Positions 21,929 through 30,304 of a stretch of DNA of 34,206 bases are shown in pieces; positions within the stretch are counted from its first letter, which is position 1, and every line of letters begins with the position of its first letter. Origin of the DNA: CAMTUW01 sp947085035 (GTDB taxonomy: Bacteria; Actinomycetota; Coriobacteriia; Anaerosomatales; PHET01). A program made the position numbers and the translations under genes. Location of the stretch: the NCBI GenBank assembly GCA_947085035.1, contig CAMTUW010000033.1, positions 1 through 34,206 of the forward strand, written 5' to 3'. The notes below the pieces were generated by a model that had not been told where the DNA came from, made no database searches, and saw only the letters and a program-made list of their open reading frames with translations.

Positions 21929-22303
21929 TCACTCCTCCGAAGGCGGCGTGCGTCGGGCGACCTTGGTCGCGGCGCGCACGGCCTTCTCGGCGAGGCGACG
22001 CTCCTTGGCCGCCCGGCTGGGCCGCGAGGGCCTGCGTGGCGGGGGAGGCGGAGCCAGGAGGTCGTCGATCCGCCCTCGAAGACGCGCGAGGCACGCCTCT
22101 TTGTTGCGCGTCTGACTTCGTTCGCGACGGCACACCACGACGATGCCGGTCGGAAGGTGGGTGAGCCTGACGGCCGAGTCCGTCGTGTTCACGCCCTGGC
22201 CGCCGGGGCCGGTGGCTCGGAACACGTCGACTCGACATTCGGCGAGAAGCGCCGCGTCTGTCTCGGGTGGGCGGTAGCCCTCGGGTGGCGAGGCTTGCGT
22301 CAT
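21929..22303 (-). CDS. Release-factor-like peptidyl-tRNA hydrolase (ArfB-like, GGQ domain)
   Basis: A 124-residue protein. It carries the GGQ catalytic loop in its usual setting (FRATGPGGQGVNTTDSAVRL, then THLPTGIVVVCRRERSQTRN, then KEACLARLR), followed by a basic C-terminal tail (RPSRPSRAAKERRLAEKAVR). It lacks the stop-codon recognition domain of RF1/RF2. Such proteins free stalled ribosomes by hydrolysing the peptidyl-tRNA, the basic tail entering the empty mRNA channel. Compared with E. coli ArfB, the N-terminus is shortened or diverged. The ATG at 22303 overlaps the ferredoxin stop by 4 bases (ATGA), so the three small genes form one operon. Confidence 0.85.
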   Translation of the reverse strand: MTQASPPEGYRPPETDAALLAECRVDVFRATGPGGQGVNTTDSAVRLTHLPTGIVVVCRRERSQTRNKEACLARLRGRIDDLLAPPPPPRRPSRPSRAAKERRLAEKAVRAATKVARRTPPSEE

Positions 22304-22491
22304 TCTTCGACAGAGATCGCAGAGACAGGACAGGACTTCTCGGCCTCGCGGATGCATCCGTACAGATCATGTCCGGGGTCCTCGCGGATGACGCGAGAGA
22401 GTCCGTCGTCTTCGAGGCGGAACACGTCCGGACAGACGCTCTCGCAGTTTCCGCAACCGATGCACAGGTCAGTGTCGACCGTCGGCTTCAT
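22300..22491 (-). CDS. Single 4Fe-4S ferredoxin
   Basis: A 63-residue protein with CIGCGNCESVCPDVF (Cys 10, 13, 16, 20) and SCPVSAI at the end, binding one cluster. A further Cys (GCIREAEK) may pair in a disulfide, as in one-cluster ferredoxins of anaerobes. It is a soluble low-potential electron carrier, acidic in sequence. It is the first gene of the operon with the ribosome-rescue protein and the 28-residue peptide; no redox enzyme is adjacent, so its partner is unknown. The ATG at 22491 has GAGGA a few bases upstream. Confidence 0.93.
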   Translation of the reverse strand: MKPTVDTDLCIGCGNCESVCPDVFRLEDDGLSRVIREDPGHDLYGCIREAEKSCPVSAISVEE

Positions 22492-22631
22492 GGGTCCTCC
22501 TCGGTGTCGTGGCGCATGGCGGACAGCGTGGTCCCCTGATGATGAGTCTACCCCTCAAGCGCGGTTGCCAGTTCGATTCGGTTACTTACGGGGGTGTGTG
22601 CGGGTACGGACTCTCAAAGGAGGCGAAACAC

Positions 22632-23265
22632 GTGGGAAACGTGGTGGTGGGGACCTGCAGCTGGACTGACAAGACGATGACCGGACACGAGGTCGACGAG
22701 CAAGCGATCCCACCCGAGATCCGCGATATCGGGTACGAGTACACGATCACCCGGCGGGGTCGCGTGCGCCATCCCGAGCAGAGAATGGTCGAGCACGCCT
22801 TCGAGCTGTTCACAGACGCCATCCGGCCGCTGAGTGACGCGGGCAAGATGGGATTCGAGCTGGGCGACACCGGAAAACCTCAAGCGCGCCACGCGCTTCC
22901 TGTCTGACCGGGGACTCACTCTGGTGGCGGTCGACGCGCCGCACGCGACGGGGCCGCTGGGCTACGTGCGCTTCCACGGTCGCAACGCCGCGACAGGGGA
23001 GGCTCGCGCAGCGAGCGCGTCAGACAGGTTCGATTACCTCTACTCGGCCGATGAGCTCGCCGAATGGCGCGCGCCCATCGAGCGCCTCTCCGCACAGACC
23101 GAGCGCACGTGGGTGATGTTCAACAACTGCCGCTACGACTACGCGCCGCGCAATGCGGTCCAGATGGCGACTCTCCTCGGCGATGTGATGGCGCCTCGTC
23201 TGGACGGCGGTGATGAGCCGGAGCCGGAGCCGGGGATCGGCGAGCAGATGGGGCTCGAGCTCTGA
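22632..23265 (+). pseudogene. DUF72-family protein with two internal deletions
   Basis: The start is intact: AAAGGAGG (22616-22623), then GTG and GNVVVGTCSWTDKTM, the typical DUF72 N-terminus. The next residues (TGHEVDEQAIP ... DAIRPLSDAGKMG) belong to a region normally about 70 residues later. After GKMGFEL the frame is lost. Family sequence resumes in another frame at about 22871 (ATPENLKRATRFLSDRGLTL, VRFHGRNA, RFDYLYSADELAEW, VMFNNCRYDYAPRNAVQMA). So one in-frame and one frame-shifting deletion removed roughly a hundred residues of a protein that is otherwise well conserved. The function of DUF72 proteins is not established. The remaining gene cannot make a full product. Confidence 0.78.
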
Positions 23266-23368
23266 CGCCCGCGCGGTTCAGCAATGGTGCGACAAGGTAT
23301 TCACGGCGATGGCACGCCGGTCGCCGCAGACCTTGACTCTCGCGGTGGGCGCATATAAGGTTCAGCGC

Positions 23369-23839
23369 ATGAATGATTCACCACATGAACCGTCGGAGGC
23401 CGACGACGCCGAACTGCTGCTGAGCTACATCGACGCGGCCACCCACCGTATGGGGCGTCTCATGGCCGCCCGACATGCGCAGTTCCAGCAGTCCAGCGGC
23501 ATGCCCACCCCGCAATACATGGTCCTGAAGGCGATCTCTTACGAGGGGCCCATGCGCGTGTCCGACCTGGCCGGGTTGATGGGCGTCAAGAACCCGGCCG
23601 CGTCGATGATCCTGCAGCAGCTCGAGAGCGAAGGGCTGATCGCGCGCAATCACTGCGAGAACGACAACAGGGTCGTGAGGGCGTCGATCACAGCTCATGG
23701 CGAGCAGCGTCTCGCGAGAAGTGAGGTCTTTCGCCGCGAGTTGCTTCGCCGCATGACCGCAGACCTGTCAATCGAAGACCTCAGAGACCTCGTACGCATC
23801 CTCGGCAAACTCAATGACACCGTGGCTCGCGACATCTGA
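23369..23839 (+). CDS. MarR-family transcriptional regulator
   Basis: A 156-residue protein with the MarR winged helix in the middle: PTPQYMVLKAISYEGPMRVS, DLAGLMGVKNPAASMILQQL, ESEGLIARNHCENDNRVVRA. Helical ends form the dimer (RRELLRRMTADLSIEDLRDL). It probably represses itself and the RND pump that starts 40 bases after its stop. The ATG at 23369 has AAGG 8 bases upstream. TTGACT (23333-23338) and TATAAG (23354-23359) look like a promoter with a short 15-base spacer, giving a very short leader. Confidence 0.9.
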   Translation: MNDSPHEPSEADDAELLLSYIDAATHRMGRLMAARHAQFQQSSGMPTPQYMVLKAISYEGPMRVSDLAGLMGVKNPAASMILQQLESEGLIARNHCENDNRVVRASITAHGEQRLARSEVFRRELLRRMTADLSIEDLRDLVRILGKLNDTVARDI

Positions 23840-23878
23840 TCGAGAGCCGCTTCCTCTTCACACCCTGAAAGGATCTCA

Positions 23879-26800
23879 GTGAACTGGCTTACCCGCTTCA
23901 GCTTGAAGAACGCCGCTGTCATCGTCATCTCGACAGTGCTCATCGTGGCCGGTGGACTGTACTCGACCGGGCAGCTCAAGCGCGAGACGATGCCCGACGT
24001 CTCGATTCCCATCGTCGCGGTGATCACGCCCTATCCGGGTGCTGCCCCCGCCGATGTCTACGACAAGGTGAGCGAGCCCTTCGAGCGCGCAATCGCCCGC
24101 GTCGATGGCATCAAGAACACGAACTCCGTGTCCAGCGACTCCGTCTCGGTGATCGTGGCGGAGTTCAGCTACTCGGCTGACATGGACAAGGCCGAGGCAG
24201 ACGTTCTCGCGGCGGTGAAATCGGTAGAGCTTCCCGAGACGGCCCTTGAGCCCTCGACCAAGCGCGTGAGCATGGGTTCGCAGCCCATTCTGCGCTTCGC
24301 GGTGACCGGCGGCACGTCTGCTGAAGACGTCCAGACCGCCGTGGCTGACATCATCGTTCCGGCCCTCGAAGGCGTGGACGGCGTTGGCGAGATCACCGTC
24401 TCTGACCAGCGCGACGAAAACATCACGATCGTCTTTGACGAGAAGAGGCTGTTCGACGAGGGGCTGACCACCGACGCGGTGATCCAGCAGCTCAGGGCGG
24501 CGAACCTCTCGTTCCCCGTGGGCACCTTGCGAGCCGATCGCGGTGACGAGCCCGTGCGCGTGAGCGGTACGTTCGAAAGCGTCGATGACCTGCGCGATTT
24601 CCAGATCGCCGTCTATCCCGACAGCAATGAGATGTTCGCCGACGCCTTCGGCGCCATTGGCGAGGGCATGGGCGCACTGGGTGGCGCGGTGGGCGAGCTC
24701 GGGGCTGGCGTAGGGAAGATGGGCCAAACGCTTGGCATGCAGGTCGGACTCTCAGCAGCGCTCCAAGACGTGCAGGCCCAGTCTCTCGAAGCAAAGATCC
24801 AACTCGCCTCGACGCAGTCGATTCTGCGCGACATGGAGAGCGCCGGGGCGACCGACACGCCCGCCTACGGTGGCGCCCAGGCGGCTGTCGCACAGCTCTC
24901 GGCGGTGATTCCCGCGCTGGATGCCGCAGCCGCAGGGATCAAGCAACAGATGAAGGCGGGGGCTTCGGGTGGCGCGGCCAAGCCGCGGTCCAGCGGGAGC
25001 TCGTCGTCCAAGACGAACAAGGTCGAGATGTCGGAGCCCACGATCGGGCTGGTGTCTCTCAGCGACGTTGCCAAGGTGACCTACGCCGCAGAAGACGACG
25101 GTGTCTTCTCGCGAGCGAAGGGCGAACCCGCGGTGCTGCTCGAGGTCGTCAAGACACAGGACGCCAACACCGTCGACGTCTCTGACGCGGTGCGCAAGAC
25201 GCTTGACGAGAGCCTGGCGAAGATGCCGAAGGGGGCCCAGGTCACCTACACCTACGACGGTGCGCTCCACATCAACAAGTCGATCACTGACATGGTGGAC
25301 GAGGGGCTGCTCGGCGCGTTGTTCGCGTTCATCGTGATCCTCGTCTTCCTGCGAAACATGCGCTCGACGCTGATATCTGCGATCTCGATCCCACTTTCGA
25401 TCATATTGGCGCTCCTGTTCATGCGTTTCATGGGCGTGACGATGAACGTCATGACGCTGGGCGGACTCACCGTGGCCATTGGCCGGGTGGTCGACGACTC
25501 GATCGTCGTCATCGAGAACATCTTCAACCACCTGCAGGCGGGCGGCGAGCGCGGGGTCGAGCTCATCCGCAAAGCCACGGCGGAGGTCGCCGCAGCCATC
25601 ACCGCCTCGACGCTCACCACCGTGGCGGTGTTCGCGCCCATGCTTCTCGTGAGCGGCGTGGTGGGCAAGATCTTCACGCCGTTCGCGCTCACGGTCGCCG
25701 TGGCGCTGCTCGCCTCGCTGCTCGTCTCGCTCACGATCGTGCCGTTGCTCGCGAAGTGGTCGCTGCTCTCGGCCAAGGTTCACCACCGCGACGAGAGCGC
25801 GACTCGCACGGGCGTGCTGTATCGCCGGGTCCTCACGTGGTCGCTTGATCATCCCGGCGTGGTGATTCCCGTCGCCACGCTGTTGTTCGCGAGTTCGCTC
25901 GCGCTGATCCCGGTCATCGGCACCGGCTTCATGCCGCCGGCCACCGAGAAGTACGTGGTCATCGACATCAAGTACCCGGCGGAGGCCACAGCGCAAGACG
26001 TGGACCGCGCGCTTGCCGTGGTGGAGGCGCGTCTCGCCGCGAGCGATGACGTGGAGTTCTACACCGCCACCGTCAACGACGTCAGCGGGTTCAACATGCG
26101 CGAAGGTGTCACGGGCGGCAACAAGGGTCAGGTGTTCGCCAAGCTCACCGACGAGGGCGATATCGACGCGATGCTCACCGACATGCAGGCGCTGGGACGA
26201 GAGCTCGCCGTCGACGGCGCACGCGTGGTCGTCTCGCAGGCAGACATGTCCGGCACGGCAGCCAACTCACTCGAAGTGATCGTGACCGGGCCGATCGAGG
26301 ACATCGAGGTGAGCATCCCGCGCATCGTGGGCGCACTCGAGCGGGTCAAGGGTCTCGAGAACGTGACGAGCAATCTCGCCGAGAAACGCCCGCAGATCAC
26401 CGTCGACGTGAACCAAGCCAAGGCCGCCGAATACGGCCTCAATGCCGCCATGGTCGCGATGACGATTCGAGGGTACGTTGCTGACCAAAGCGCCGGGACG
26501 ACGCTGATCGACGGCGATACCGTTGACATCCTCTACAGGACCAAGCTGTCGCGGGTGGGAGCCGCCGAAGACCTCGCCAAGCGCAAGATCACGACCCCGC
26601 TGGGCAAGAAGGTCAGCATCGGCGAGATAGCCGAGGTGCGCGAGGTCGACACGGCTGTCTCGGTCCTGACGTATGACAACAACGAGTACGCGGCGGTGAG
26701 CGGCTCGATCACCGAGCGTGACACGAGCACCGTCATCAGCGCGGCCGAAGCAGGGATAGCCTCGCTTGATCTGCCTGAAGGCGTCGAAGTCGAAATCGGC

Positions 26801-27364
26801 GGCGTTGCGCAGATGATGAGCGACAGCTTCAAACAGCTTGGCATCGCGATGATCGTGGCGGTACTGGCTGTCTACCTCGTCATGGTGCTCACCTTCGGCG
26901 AGGCGATCGCTCCGCTCGCGATCATGTTCTCGTTGCCGCTCGCGGTGATTGGCGGGGTGCTCGGCCTGTTCATCGCGGGGATTCCGTTGGACATGCCGGC
27001 GATGATAGGCGTGCTCATGCTCATAGGCATCGTGACCACCAATGCGATCATGTTCGTCGAACGCGTCCATCAACGCATGGCACAGGGGCTCGAGCGCAGG
27101 GCCGCGCTGCTTGACGCGGGCGCGAACCGCATGAGGCCGATTCTCATGACCGCGCTCACGACGATCATCGCGCTGGTGCCCATGGCGAGCGGCTTCAAGG
27201 CAGGCGCGCTGATGTCTCAGTCGCTCGCGATCGTTGTTGTGGGAGGGCTTGCTACTTCCACTCTGCTCACCTTGATTGTGGTGCCGGTCGTATACGACCT
27301 GCTCGAAGCGCTCAAGGCGCGCATCCTCAAGGCGCTCTCGTTGTCGCCGGCGACAGAAGTGTGA
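23879..27364 (+). CDS. RND-family efflux transporter (SwrC/AcrB-like)
   Basis: A 1161-residue protein, GTG start at 23879 with AAAGG upstream. A first membrane helix (residues 11-30) is followed by porter-domain sequence (RETMPDVSIPIVAVITPYPG). Helices 2-6 begin near residue 475; helix 4 carries the proton-relay pair in GRVVDDSIVVIEN. A second porter half and helices 8-12 follow (FGEAIAPLAIMFSLPLAVIG, MLIGIVTTNAIMFVERVH). In high-GC Gram-positives such single-component pumps export lipopeptides, drugs or fatty molecules. Oddity: residues about 250-385 form an extra alanine/glycine-rich helical stretch in the first porter domain, ending in a serine/lysine-rich linker. No adaptor or outer-membrane partner is adjacent. 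MarR control is likely. Confidence 0.92.
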   Translation: MNWLTRFSLKNAAVIVISTVLIVAGGLYSTGQLKRETMPDVSIPIVAVITPYPGAAPADVYDKVSEPFERAIARVDGIKNTNSVSSDSVSVIVAEFSYSADMDKAEADVLAAVKSVELPETALEPSTKRVSMGSQPILRFAVTGGTSAEDVQTAVADIIVPALEGVDGVGEITVSDQRDENITIVFDEKRLFDEGLTTDAVIQQLRAANLSFPVGTLRADRGDEPVRVSGTFESVDDLRDFQIAVYPDSNEMFADAFGAIGEGMGALGGAVGELGAGVGKMGQTLGMQVGLSAALQDVQAQSLEAKIQLASTQSILRDMESAGATDTPAYGGAQAAVAQLSAVIPALDAAAAGIKQQMKAGASGGAAKPRSSGSSSSKTNKVEMSEPTIGLVSLSDVAKVTYAAEDDGVFSRAKGEPAVLLEVVKTQDANTVDVSDAVRKTLDESLAKMPKGAQVTYTYDGALHINKSITDMVDEGLLGALFAFIVILVFLRNMRSTLISAISIPLSIILALLFMRFMGVTMNVMTLGGLTVAIGRVVDDSIVVIENIFNHLQAGGERGVELIRKATAEVAAAITASTLTTVAVFAPMLLVSGVVGKIFTPFALTVAVALLASLLVSLTIVPLLAKWSLLSAKVHHRDESATRTGVLYRRVLTWSLDHPGVVIPVATLLFASSLALIPVIGTGFMPPATEKYVVIDIKYPAEATAQDVDRALAVVEARLAASDDVEFYTATVNDVSGFNMREGVTGGNKGQVFAKLTDEGDIDAMLTDMQALGRELAVDGARVVVSQADMSGTAANSLEVIVTGPIEDIEVSIPRIVGALERVKGLENVTSNLAEKRPQITVDVNQAKAAEYGLNAAMVAMTIRGYVADQSAGTTLIDGDTVDILYRTKLSRVGAAEDLAKRKITTPLGKKVSIGEIAEVREVDTAVSVLTYDNNEYAAVSGSITERDTSTVISAAEAGIASLDLPEGVEVEIGGVAQMMSDSFKQLGIAMIVAVLAVYLVMVLTFGEAIAPLAIMFSLPLAVIGGVLGLFIAGIPLDMPAMIGVLMLIGIVTTNAIMFVERVHQRMAQGLERRAALLDAGANRMRPILMTALTTIIALVPMASGFKAGALMSQSLAIVVVGGLATSTLLTLIVVPVVYDLLEALKARILKALSLSPATEV

Positions 27365-27385
27365 TGGGCGTGATGGAAATGTCTC

Positions 27386-27414
27386 TGGACATTGATGCTG
27401 GCGCTCGGTAGAAT
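27386..27414 (+). promoter_or_regulatory. Promoter of tRNA-Asp
   Basis: TGGACA (27386-27391), 17-base spacer, TAGAAT (27409-27414), 36 bases before the tRNA. Confidence 0.65.
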
Positions 27415-27450
27415 CCCGTTCGCTGTCCGCTTCGGCGGAATGTCCCATTC

Positions 27451-27527
27451 GGGGGTGTAGCTCAGTTGGTTAGAGCGCTGGCCTGTCAAGCCAGAGGTCG
27501 CGGGTTCGAGCCCCGTCACTCCCGCCA
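27451..27527 (+). tRNA. tRNA-Asp (GTC), with CCA encoded
   Basis: Acceptor GGGGGTG/CACTCCC (one G-T pair), D arm GCTC-AGTTGGTTA-GAGC, anticodon arm CTGGC-CTGTCAA-GCCAG with anticodon GTC (27485-27487), T arm GCGGG-TTCGAGC-CCCGT, discriminator G and CCA. Canonical in every arm. Confidence 0.96.
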
Positions 27528-27540
27528 TAAGAATACTCGG

Positions 27541-27560
27541 AGCCGTCCCTCGGGGCGGCT
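27541..27560 (+). terminator. Terminator hairpin after tRNA-Asp
   Basis: AGCCGTCC and GGGCGGCT type arms (27541-27548, 27553-27560, one G-T pair) with a CTCG loop, followed by CTTGTGTT. Confidence 0.65.
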
Positions 27561-27691
27561 CTTGTGTTGCTGGACGGATGAGTCGTGAGCGCCTTCTTCG
27601 ATTTGGGCGCGCAACCACTCGGCCAACCGCCGAACTTCCGGGGCACGGCTTCCGTCCAAAGAGAATCCGGATTCGAAGAAAGGGAAACCGA

Positions 27692-28474
27692 ATGAAGTGG
27701 CTTGCCAAGATGGCTGCGCTTGCAGCCCTAAGCGGTGTGCTCGTTTCGGTGACAGCGTGTGGTAGCGCTGACACGAAGCAGGATCAGGCTGCGCTCCAAG
27801 GGTCGGAGTGGAGGCTCGCCCAGTCGAGCGTGGCCACACTCCAAGTCGGTCTGACCGACGTCACGGCGGCATTCGACGGGAAACAGGTCAGCGGGTCCTC
27901 TGGTGTGAACCGCTACAGCGGGGGCTACACAGCGGATGCGGACGGTGCCTTCAGCACCGGGCCACTGGCAGGAACACTCATGGCCGGTCCCGAGGAGCAC
28001 ATGCAGCTTGAGTCGGCCTACCTGCGGATGCTCGAGGCGGCGGAGACCTTCGCAATCGAGGGTGATCGGCTGACGCTCACGACTGGCGAGGGCGAGACCC
28101 TCGTCTTCGATGCGATGCCCGCTCCGGAGCTGTCGGGGAGCTCGTGGTTGGTGAACGGCTACAACAACGGTAAACAGGCCGTGGTGGGCATGGCGCCGGA
28201 GCCCCAACTCACGCTTGAGTTCAGCGCTGGTGGCCAGGTCTCAGGAAACGCTGGCGTGAACACGTACAGCGGGTCTTACGAGTACGACGAGGGCACGATC
28301 TCGATAGGGACGCTCGCTACGACGAAGATCGGAGGGCCTGAGGAGCTTATGGAGCAGGAGAGGCTCTACCTGGCAGCTCTTCAGGCGAGCGTGTCGTGGG
28401 AAGTGGTCAGCGACGTGCTGTACCTTCGCGATGCTCAGGATGCGATACAGGTGACGGCGCTGGCGCCGGAGTAG
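27692..28474 (+). CDS. Secreted lipoprotein with two META domains
   Basis: A 260-residue protein. A lipoprotein signal (MKWLAKMAALAALSGVLVSV, lipobox V-T-A-C near residue 24) precedes two META/HslJ-like domains. The first has LQGSEWRLAQ ... SSGVNRYSGGY ... AGPEEHMQLESAYLRML. The second has LSGSSWLVNGYNNGKQAVVG ... GNAGVNTYSGSY ... IGGPEELMEQERLYLAAL. Each repeats W.l......G..G.N.Y.G.Y and GPe..m..E..yl. HslJ-type proteins are linked to heat and novobiocin resistance; the biochemical role is unknown. The ATG at 27692 has AAAGGG upstream. It is a single gene between tRNA-Asp and a toxin-antitoxin pair. Confidence 0.88.
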   Translation: MKWLAKMAALAALSGVLVSVTACGSADTKQDQAALQGSEWRLAQSSVATLQVGLTDVTAAFDGKQVSGSSGVNRYSGGYTADADGAFSTGPLAGTLMAGPEEHMQLESAYLRMLEAAETFAIEGDRLTLTTGEGETLVFDAMPAPELSGSSWLVNGYNNGKQAVVGMAPEPQLTLEFSAGGQVSGNAGVNTYSGSYEYDEGTISIGTLATTKIGGPEELMEQERLYLAALQASVSWEVVSDVLYLRDAQDAIQVTALAPE

Positions 28475-28523
28475 GGTGAGGATCTGCTACGTGTTTCATG
28501 CTGTCCCGTGGTGACGCAGTGAT

Positions 28524-28556
28524 GCACATATTTACCGTGCCGTGGTAAATATGTGC
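28524..28556. promoter_or_regulatory. Perfect 13-base palindrome upstream of the MazEF-like pair
   Basis: GCACATATTTACC (28524-28536), 7-base spacer, GGTAAATATGTGC (28544-28556). It is AT-rich relative to its surroundings and 76 bases before the antitoxin. It probably is the toxin-antitoxin operator. It is too far from the META gene stop for a terminator and has no T-tract. Confidence 0.6.
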
Positions 28557-28631
28557 TACATGGGCAGCGCTTTCATCGTGGGATAGTCCTGCATACTGGA
28601 AAGACCGCGGCGCCTATGGGCGACGGCATGT

Positions 28632-28880
28632 GTGCCACAGCCCGACTCCACCATCACCACCTCGCGACTTGTGCGGCTCAGCAAGGATCTGCTCTGCGAT
28701 GCCGACATCGAGGTTGGCGACTCCGTGAGCGTGACCGTGCGCGACGGGGCTCTTGTCGTGACGCCGGTTCGTCGTGTCCGGGGCCGACTCGACCTTGGAC
28801 AGCTCGTCAGGGAGATTCCTGCGGACTACAAGCCCGGTGAACTCGAATGGGGTCCGCCAGCCGGTCGCGAGGTCTGGTAG
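28632..28880 (+). CDS. MazE/AbrB-type antitoxin
   Basis: An 82-residue protein with a swapped-hairpin (AbrB-like) N-terminal half: STITTSRLVRLSKDLLCDAD, IEVGDSVSVTVRDGALVVTP. An acidic toxin-binding tail follows (LVREIPADYKPGELEWGPPA ... EVW). The E.GD.v.v....g.lvv.P pattern is diagnostic. The GTG at 28632 has no clear ribosome binding site. The nearby ATG at 28617 is in another frame, so either the start is weak or a small frame error lies upstream. The stop is directly followed by the toxin's ATG, with no gap. Confidence 0.78.
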   Translation: MPQPDSTITTSRLVRLSKDLLCDADIEVGDSVSVTVRDGALVVTPVRRVRGRLDLGQLVREIPADYKPGELEWGPPAGREVW

Positions 28881-29216
28881 ATGGCGGCCTACATCCCGCA
28901 GAAGGGGGACTTTGTCGCCCTGACATTCGATCCGCAGTCCGGACAAGAGCAGCGTGGTCGTCGCCCCGCCCTCGTGGTCAGCAACTATCTGTTCAACAAG
29001 CACACAGGGCTCTGCATCGCTTGCCCGATCACCAGCGCGCGCCGTGATCATCCCTTCCACGTCACGATCCCTGAAGGCCAGAAGGTTACCGGCGTGGTCA
29101 TGGTCGAACAGGTCAAGTCCATCGACTTTCGGTCTCGCGATGCGAAGCGCATAGGGAGCGCCCCGGAACCGGTCCTGGATGAAGTGCTGTCGATACTCGA
29201 CGCATGCATCTACTGA
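28881..29216 (+). CDS. MazF/PemK-type endoribonuclease toxin
   Basis: A 111-residue protein with typical MazF parts: YIPQKGDFVALTFDPQSGQE, QRGRRPALVVSNYLFNK, IACPITSARRDHPFHVTIPE, TGVVMVEQVKSIDFRSRDAK. Conserved Arg/Thr/Ser catalytic positions are present (QRG.RPALVvS, iacpiTs). MazF toxins cut mRNA or tRNA at short sequences. The ATG follows the antitoxin stop immediately. A small hairpin (29246-29259, GCGGC/GCCGC) lies 30 bases downstream. The length is complete. Confidence 0.93.
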   Translation: MAAYIPQKGDFVALTFDPQSGQEQRGRRPALVVSNYLFNKHTGLCIACPITSARRDHPFHVTIPEGQKVTGVVMVEQVKSIDFRSRDAKRIGSAPEPVLDEVLSILDACIY

Positions 29217-29309
29217 GCTGAACGCTGACTCGCGCATACCCACAGGCGGCGAACGCCGCTGGTGACGCCCGACAACGCCGGGGTCCTCCCTAAAATCGGA
29301 TGCCTCCTC

Positions 29310-29338
29310 TTGTAGTGAGTGACGATTGTGTGCACAAT
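29310..29338 (+). promoter_or_regulatory. Promoter and operator of the Phd-PIN pair
   Basis: TTGTAG (29310-29315), 17-base spacer, CACAAT (29333-29338). The palindrome ATTGTG-TG-CACAAT (29325-29338) covers the -10 box, fitting autorepression by the antitoxin. Confidence 0.55.
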
Positions 29339-29360
29339 AGAGGCACGATTGGAGGTCATG

Positions 29361-29648
29361 ATGAAGTTCGTGAGCGTTCGTGATCTACGCGGCAGGTCGG
29401 CTGACATATGGCGCGAGTTGCCGAATGAGCGCGAGATGGTCATCACCAGCAACGGTCGACCCGTCGCCATCCTCGCCGCCGTCAACGAGTCCAACCTGGA
29501 GGAGTCGCTCGCTGCCTTTAGGCAGTCCCGAGCCGTGGGCGCGGTTGCCGCGATGCAACGGCGGTCCGTCTCTCGCGGAGTCGATGCGTTGACTCAGAAG
29601 GACGTCGAGGCAGAGATCGCCGCGGTCCGTGAGGCGCGCCGGCGTTGA
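29361..29648 (+). CDS. Phd/YefM-type antitoxin
   Basis: A 95-residue protein starting MKFVSVRDLRGRSADIWREL then PNEREMVITSNGRPVAILAA, the Phd/YefM DNA-binding half. The second half is helical and charged (VEAEIAAVREARRR). Two ATG codons lie in tandem (29358, 29361); the second is 5 bases from GGAGG and fits the family start. Its TGA overlaps the TTG start of the PIN toxin (TTGA). It likely binds the palindrome at 29325. Confidence 0.88.
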   Translation: MKFVSVRDLRGRSADIWRELPNEREMVITSNGRPVAILAAVNESNLEESLAAFRQSRAVGAVAAMQRRSVSRGVDALTQKDVEAEIAAVREARRR

Positions 29649-30070
29649 GGATCGTCCTAGACACCAACGTGCTCGTCTCAGGACTCCTGTCCCCGTTCGG
29701 GCCTCCGGGTGAGATCGTAAGGATGGTCTCTTCCGGCGCAATCGCCCTTTGCTTGGACGCGCGCATCCTTGCGGAGTACGAGGAGGTACTTGCTCGTCCC
29801 AGGTTCGGTTTCGATCCCGACTCGGTCGCTGCACTTATCGACTACATCGACTTCCGCGGTGAGATTGTCGCTGCGAATCCACTCGGATTCCACCTGCCGG
29901 ACCCAGACGACGAGCCCTTCATCGAGGTGGCGGCAGCCTGCGGCGCGGACGGCCTGGTGACCGGGAATGCAGCCCATTTCCCGCCGGACTTGCGAGCCGA
30001 CGTCACGGTTCTCACGCCTGCTGAGTTCGTCGAGTGGGTGCGGTCCCGGGAGCGTACGGGAGACACGTGA
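29645..30070 (+). CDS. PIN-domain toxin of the COG1569 type
   Basis: A 141-residue protein with TTG start in a 4-base overlap with the antitoxin stop. LRIVLDTNVLVSGLLSPFGP, DARILAEYEEVLARPRFGF, LPDPDDEPFIEVAAACGADG, LVTGNAAHFP are the hallmark segments of the putative-toxin PIN group (R-x-x-LDTNvlvSgll ... P..f ... D..Dd.ple.A.....d.ivTgn). The four acidic residues are present. It is a likely Mg-dependent ribonuclease. This is the third PIN toxin in the window and from a third subgroup, with a different antitoxin type. Confidence 0.9.
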   Translation: MRIVLDTNVLVSGLLSPFGPPGEIVRMVSSGAIALCLDARILAEYEEVLARPRFGFDPDSVAALIDYIDFRGEIVAANPLGFHLPDPDDEPFIEVAAACGADGLVTGNAAHFPPDLRADVTVLTPAEFVEWVRSRERTGDT

Positions 30071-30140
30071 GAAGGGAATCGCCTCGCCACATGCTCGGCG
30101 CGACCCCGATTCGCCCTGGTTTCCGACCTCTCGTCGTCGT

Positions 30141-30287
30141 TCAGATCGGCGTTTCGTGAGTGGCACGATCGTCTAGTAGAATGTGCCCACCCTCGTGGAA
30201 GAGGCTGAACCACACGTGGTCGTCCGTCTTGCCGCCTGCGATGAGCCGACAAGGCTCACTATTCGCGAACGTTTCCTTTCTCGAGAG
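30141..30287 (-). pseudogene. Remnant of an ImmA/IrrE-type zinc metallopeptidase
   Basis: The frame gives GGKTDDHVWFSLFHEGGHIL then LDD, matching the H-E-x-G-H zinc site and its usual context (KTDDHFWFt.FHEaGHILLh) in ImmA/IrrE peptidases and HigA-peptidase antitoxins. Only about 45 residues remain. The start side is replaced by the promoter of the next operon, and the frame stops nine residues after the zinc site. It points to an older antitoxin module at this spot. Confidence 0.65.
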
Positions 30288-30304
30288 ATGTACCGCAGAT
30301 TGGG

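Noticed and set aside
24752..27448. Long open frames on the minus strand opposite the RND gene
   Set aside because: They mirror the codon structure of a GC-rich gene, are rich in Arg, His and Asp, and show no family motif; the plus-strand RND gene explains the region.
28553..28840. Frame with ATG at 28617 as the true antitoxin start
   Set aside because: It encodes a histidine-rich sequence without AbrB motifs; the MazE pattern is in the other frame.
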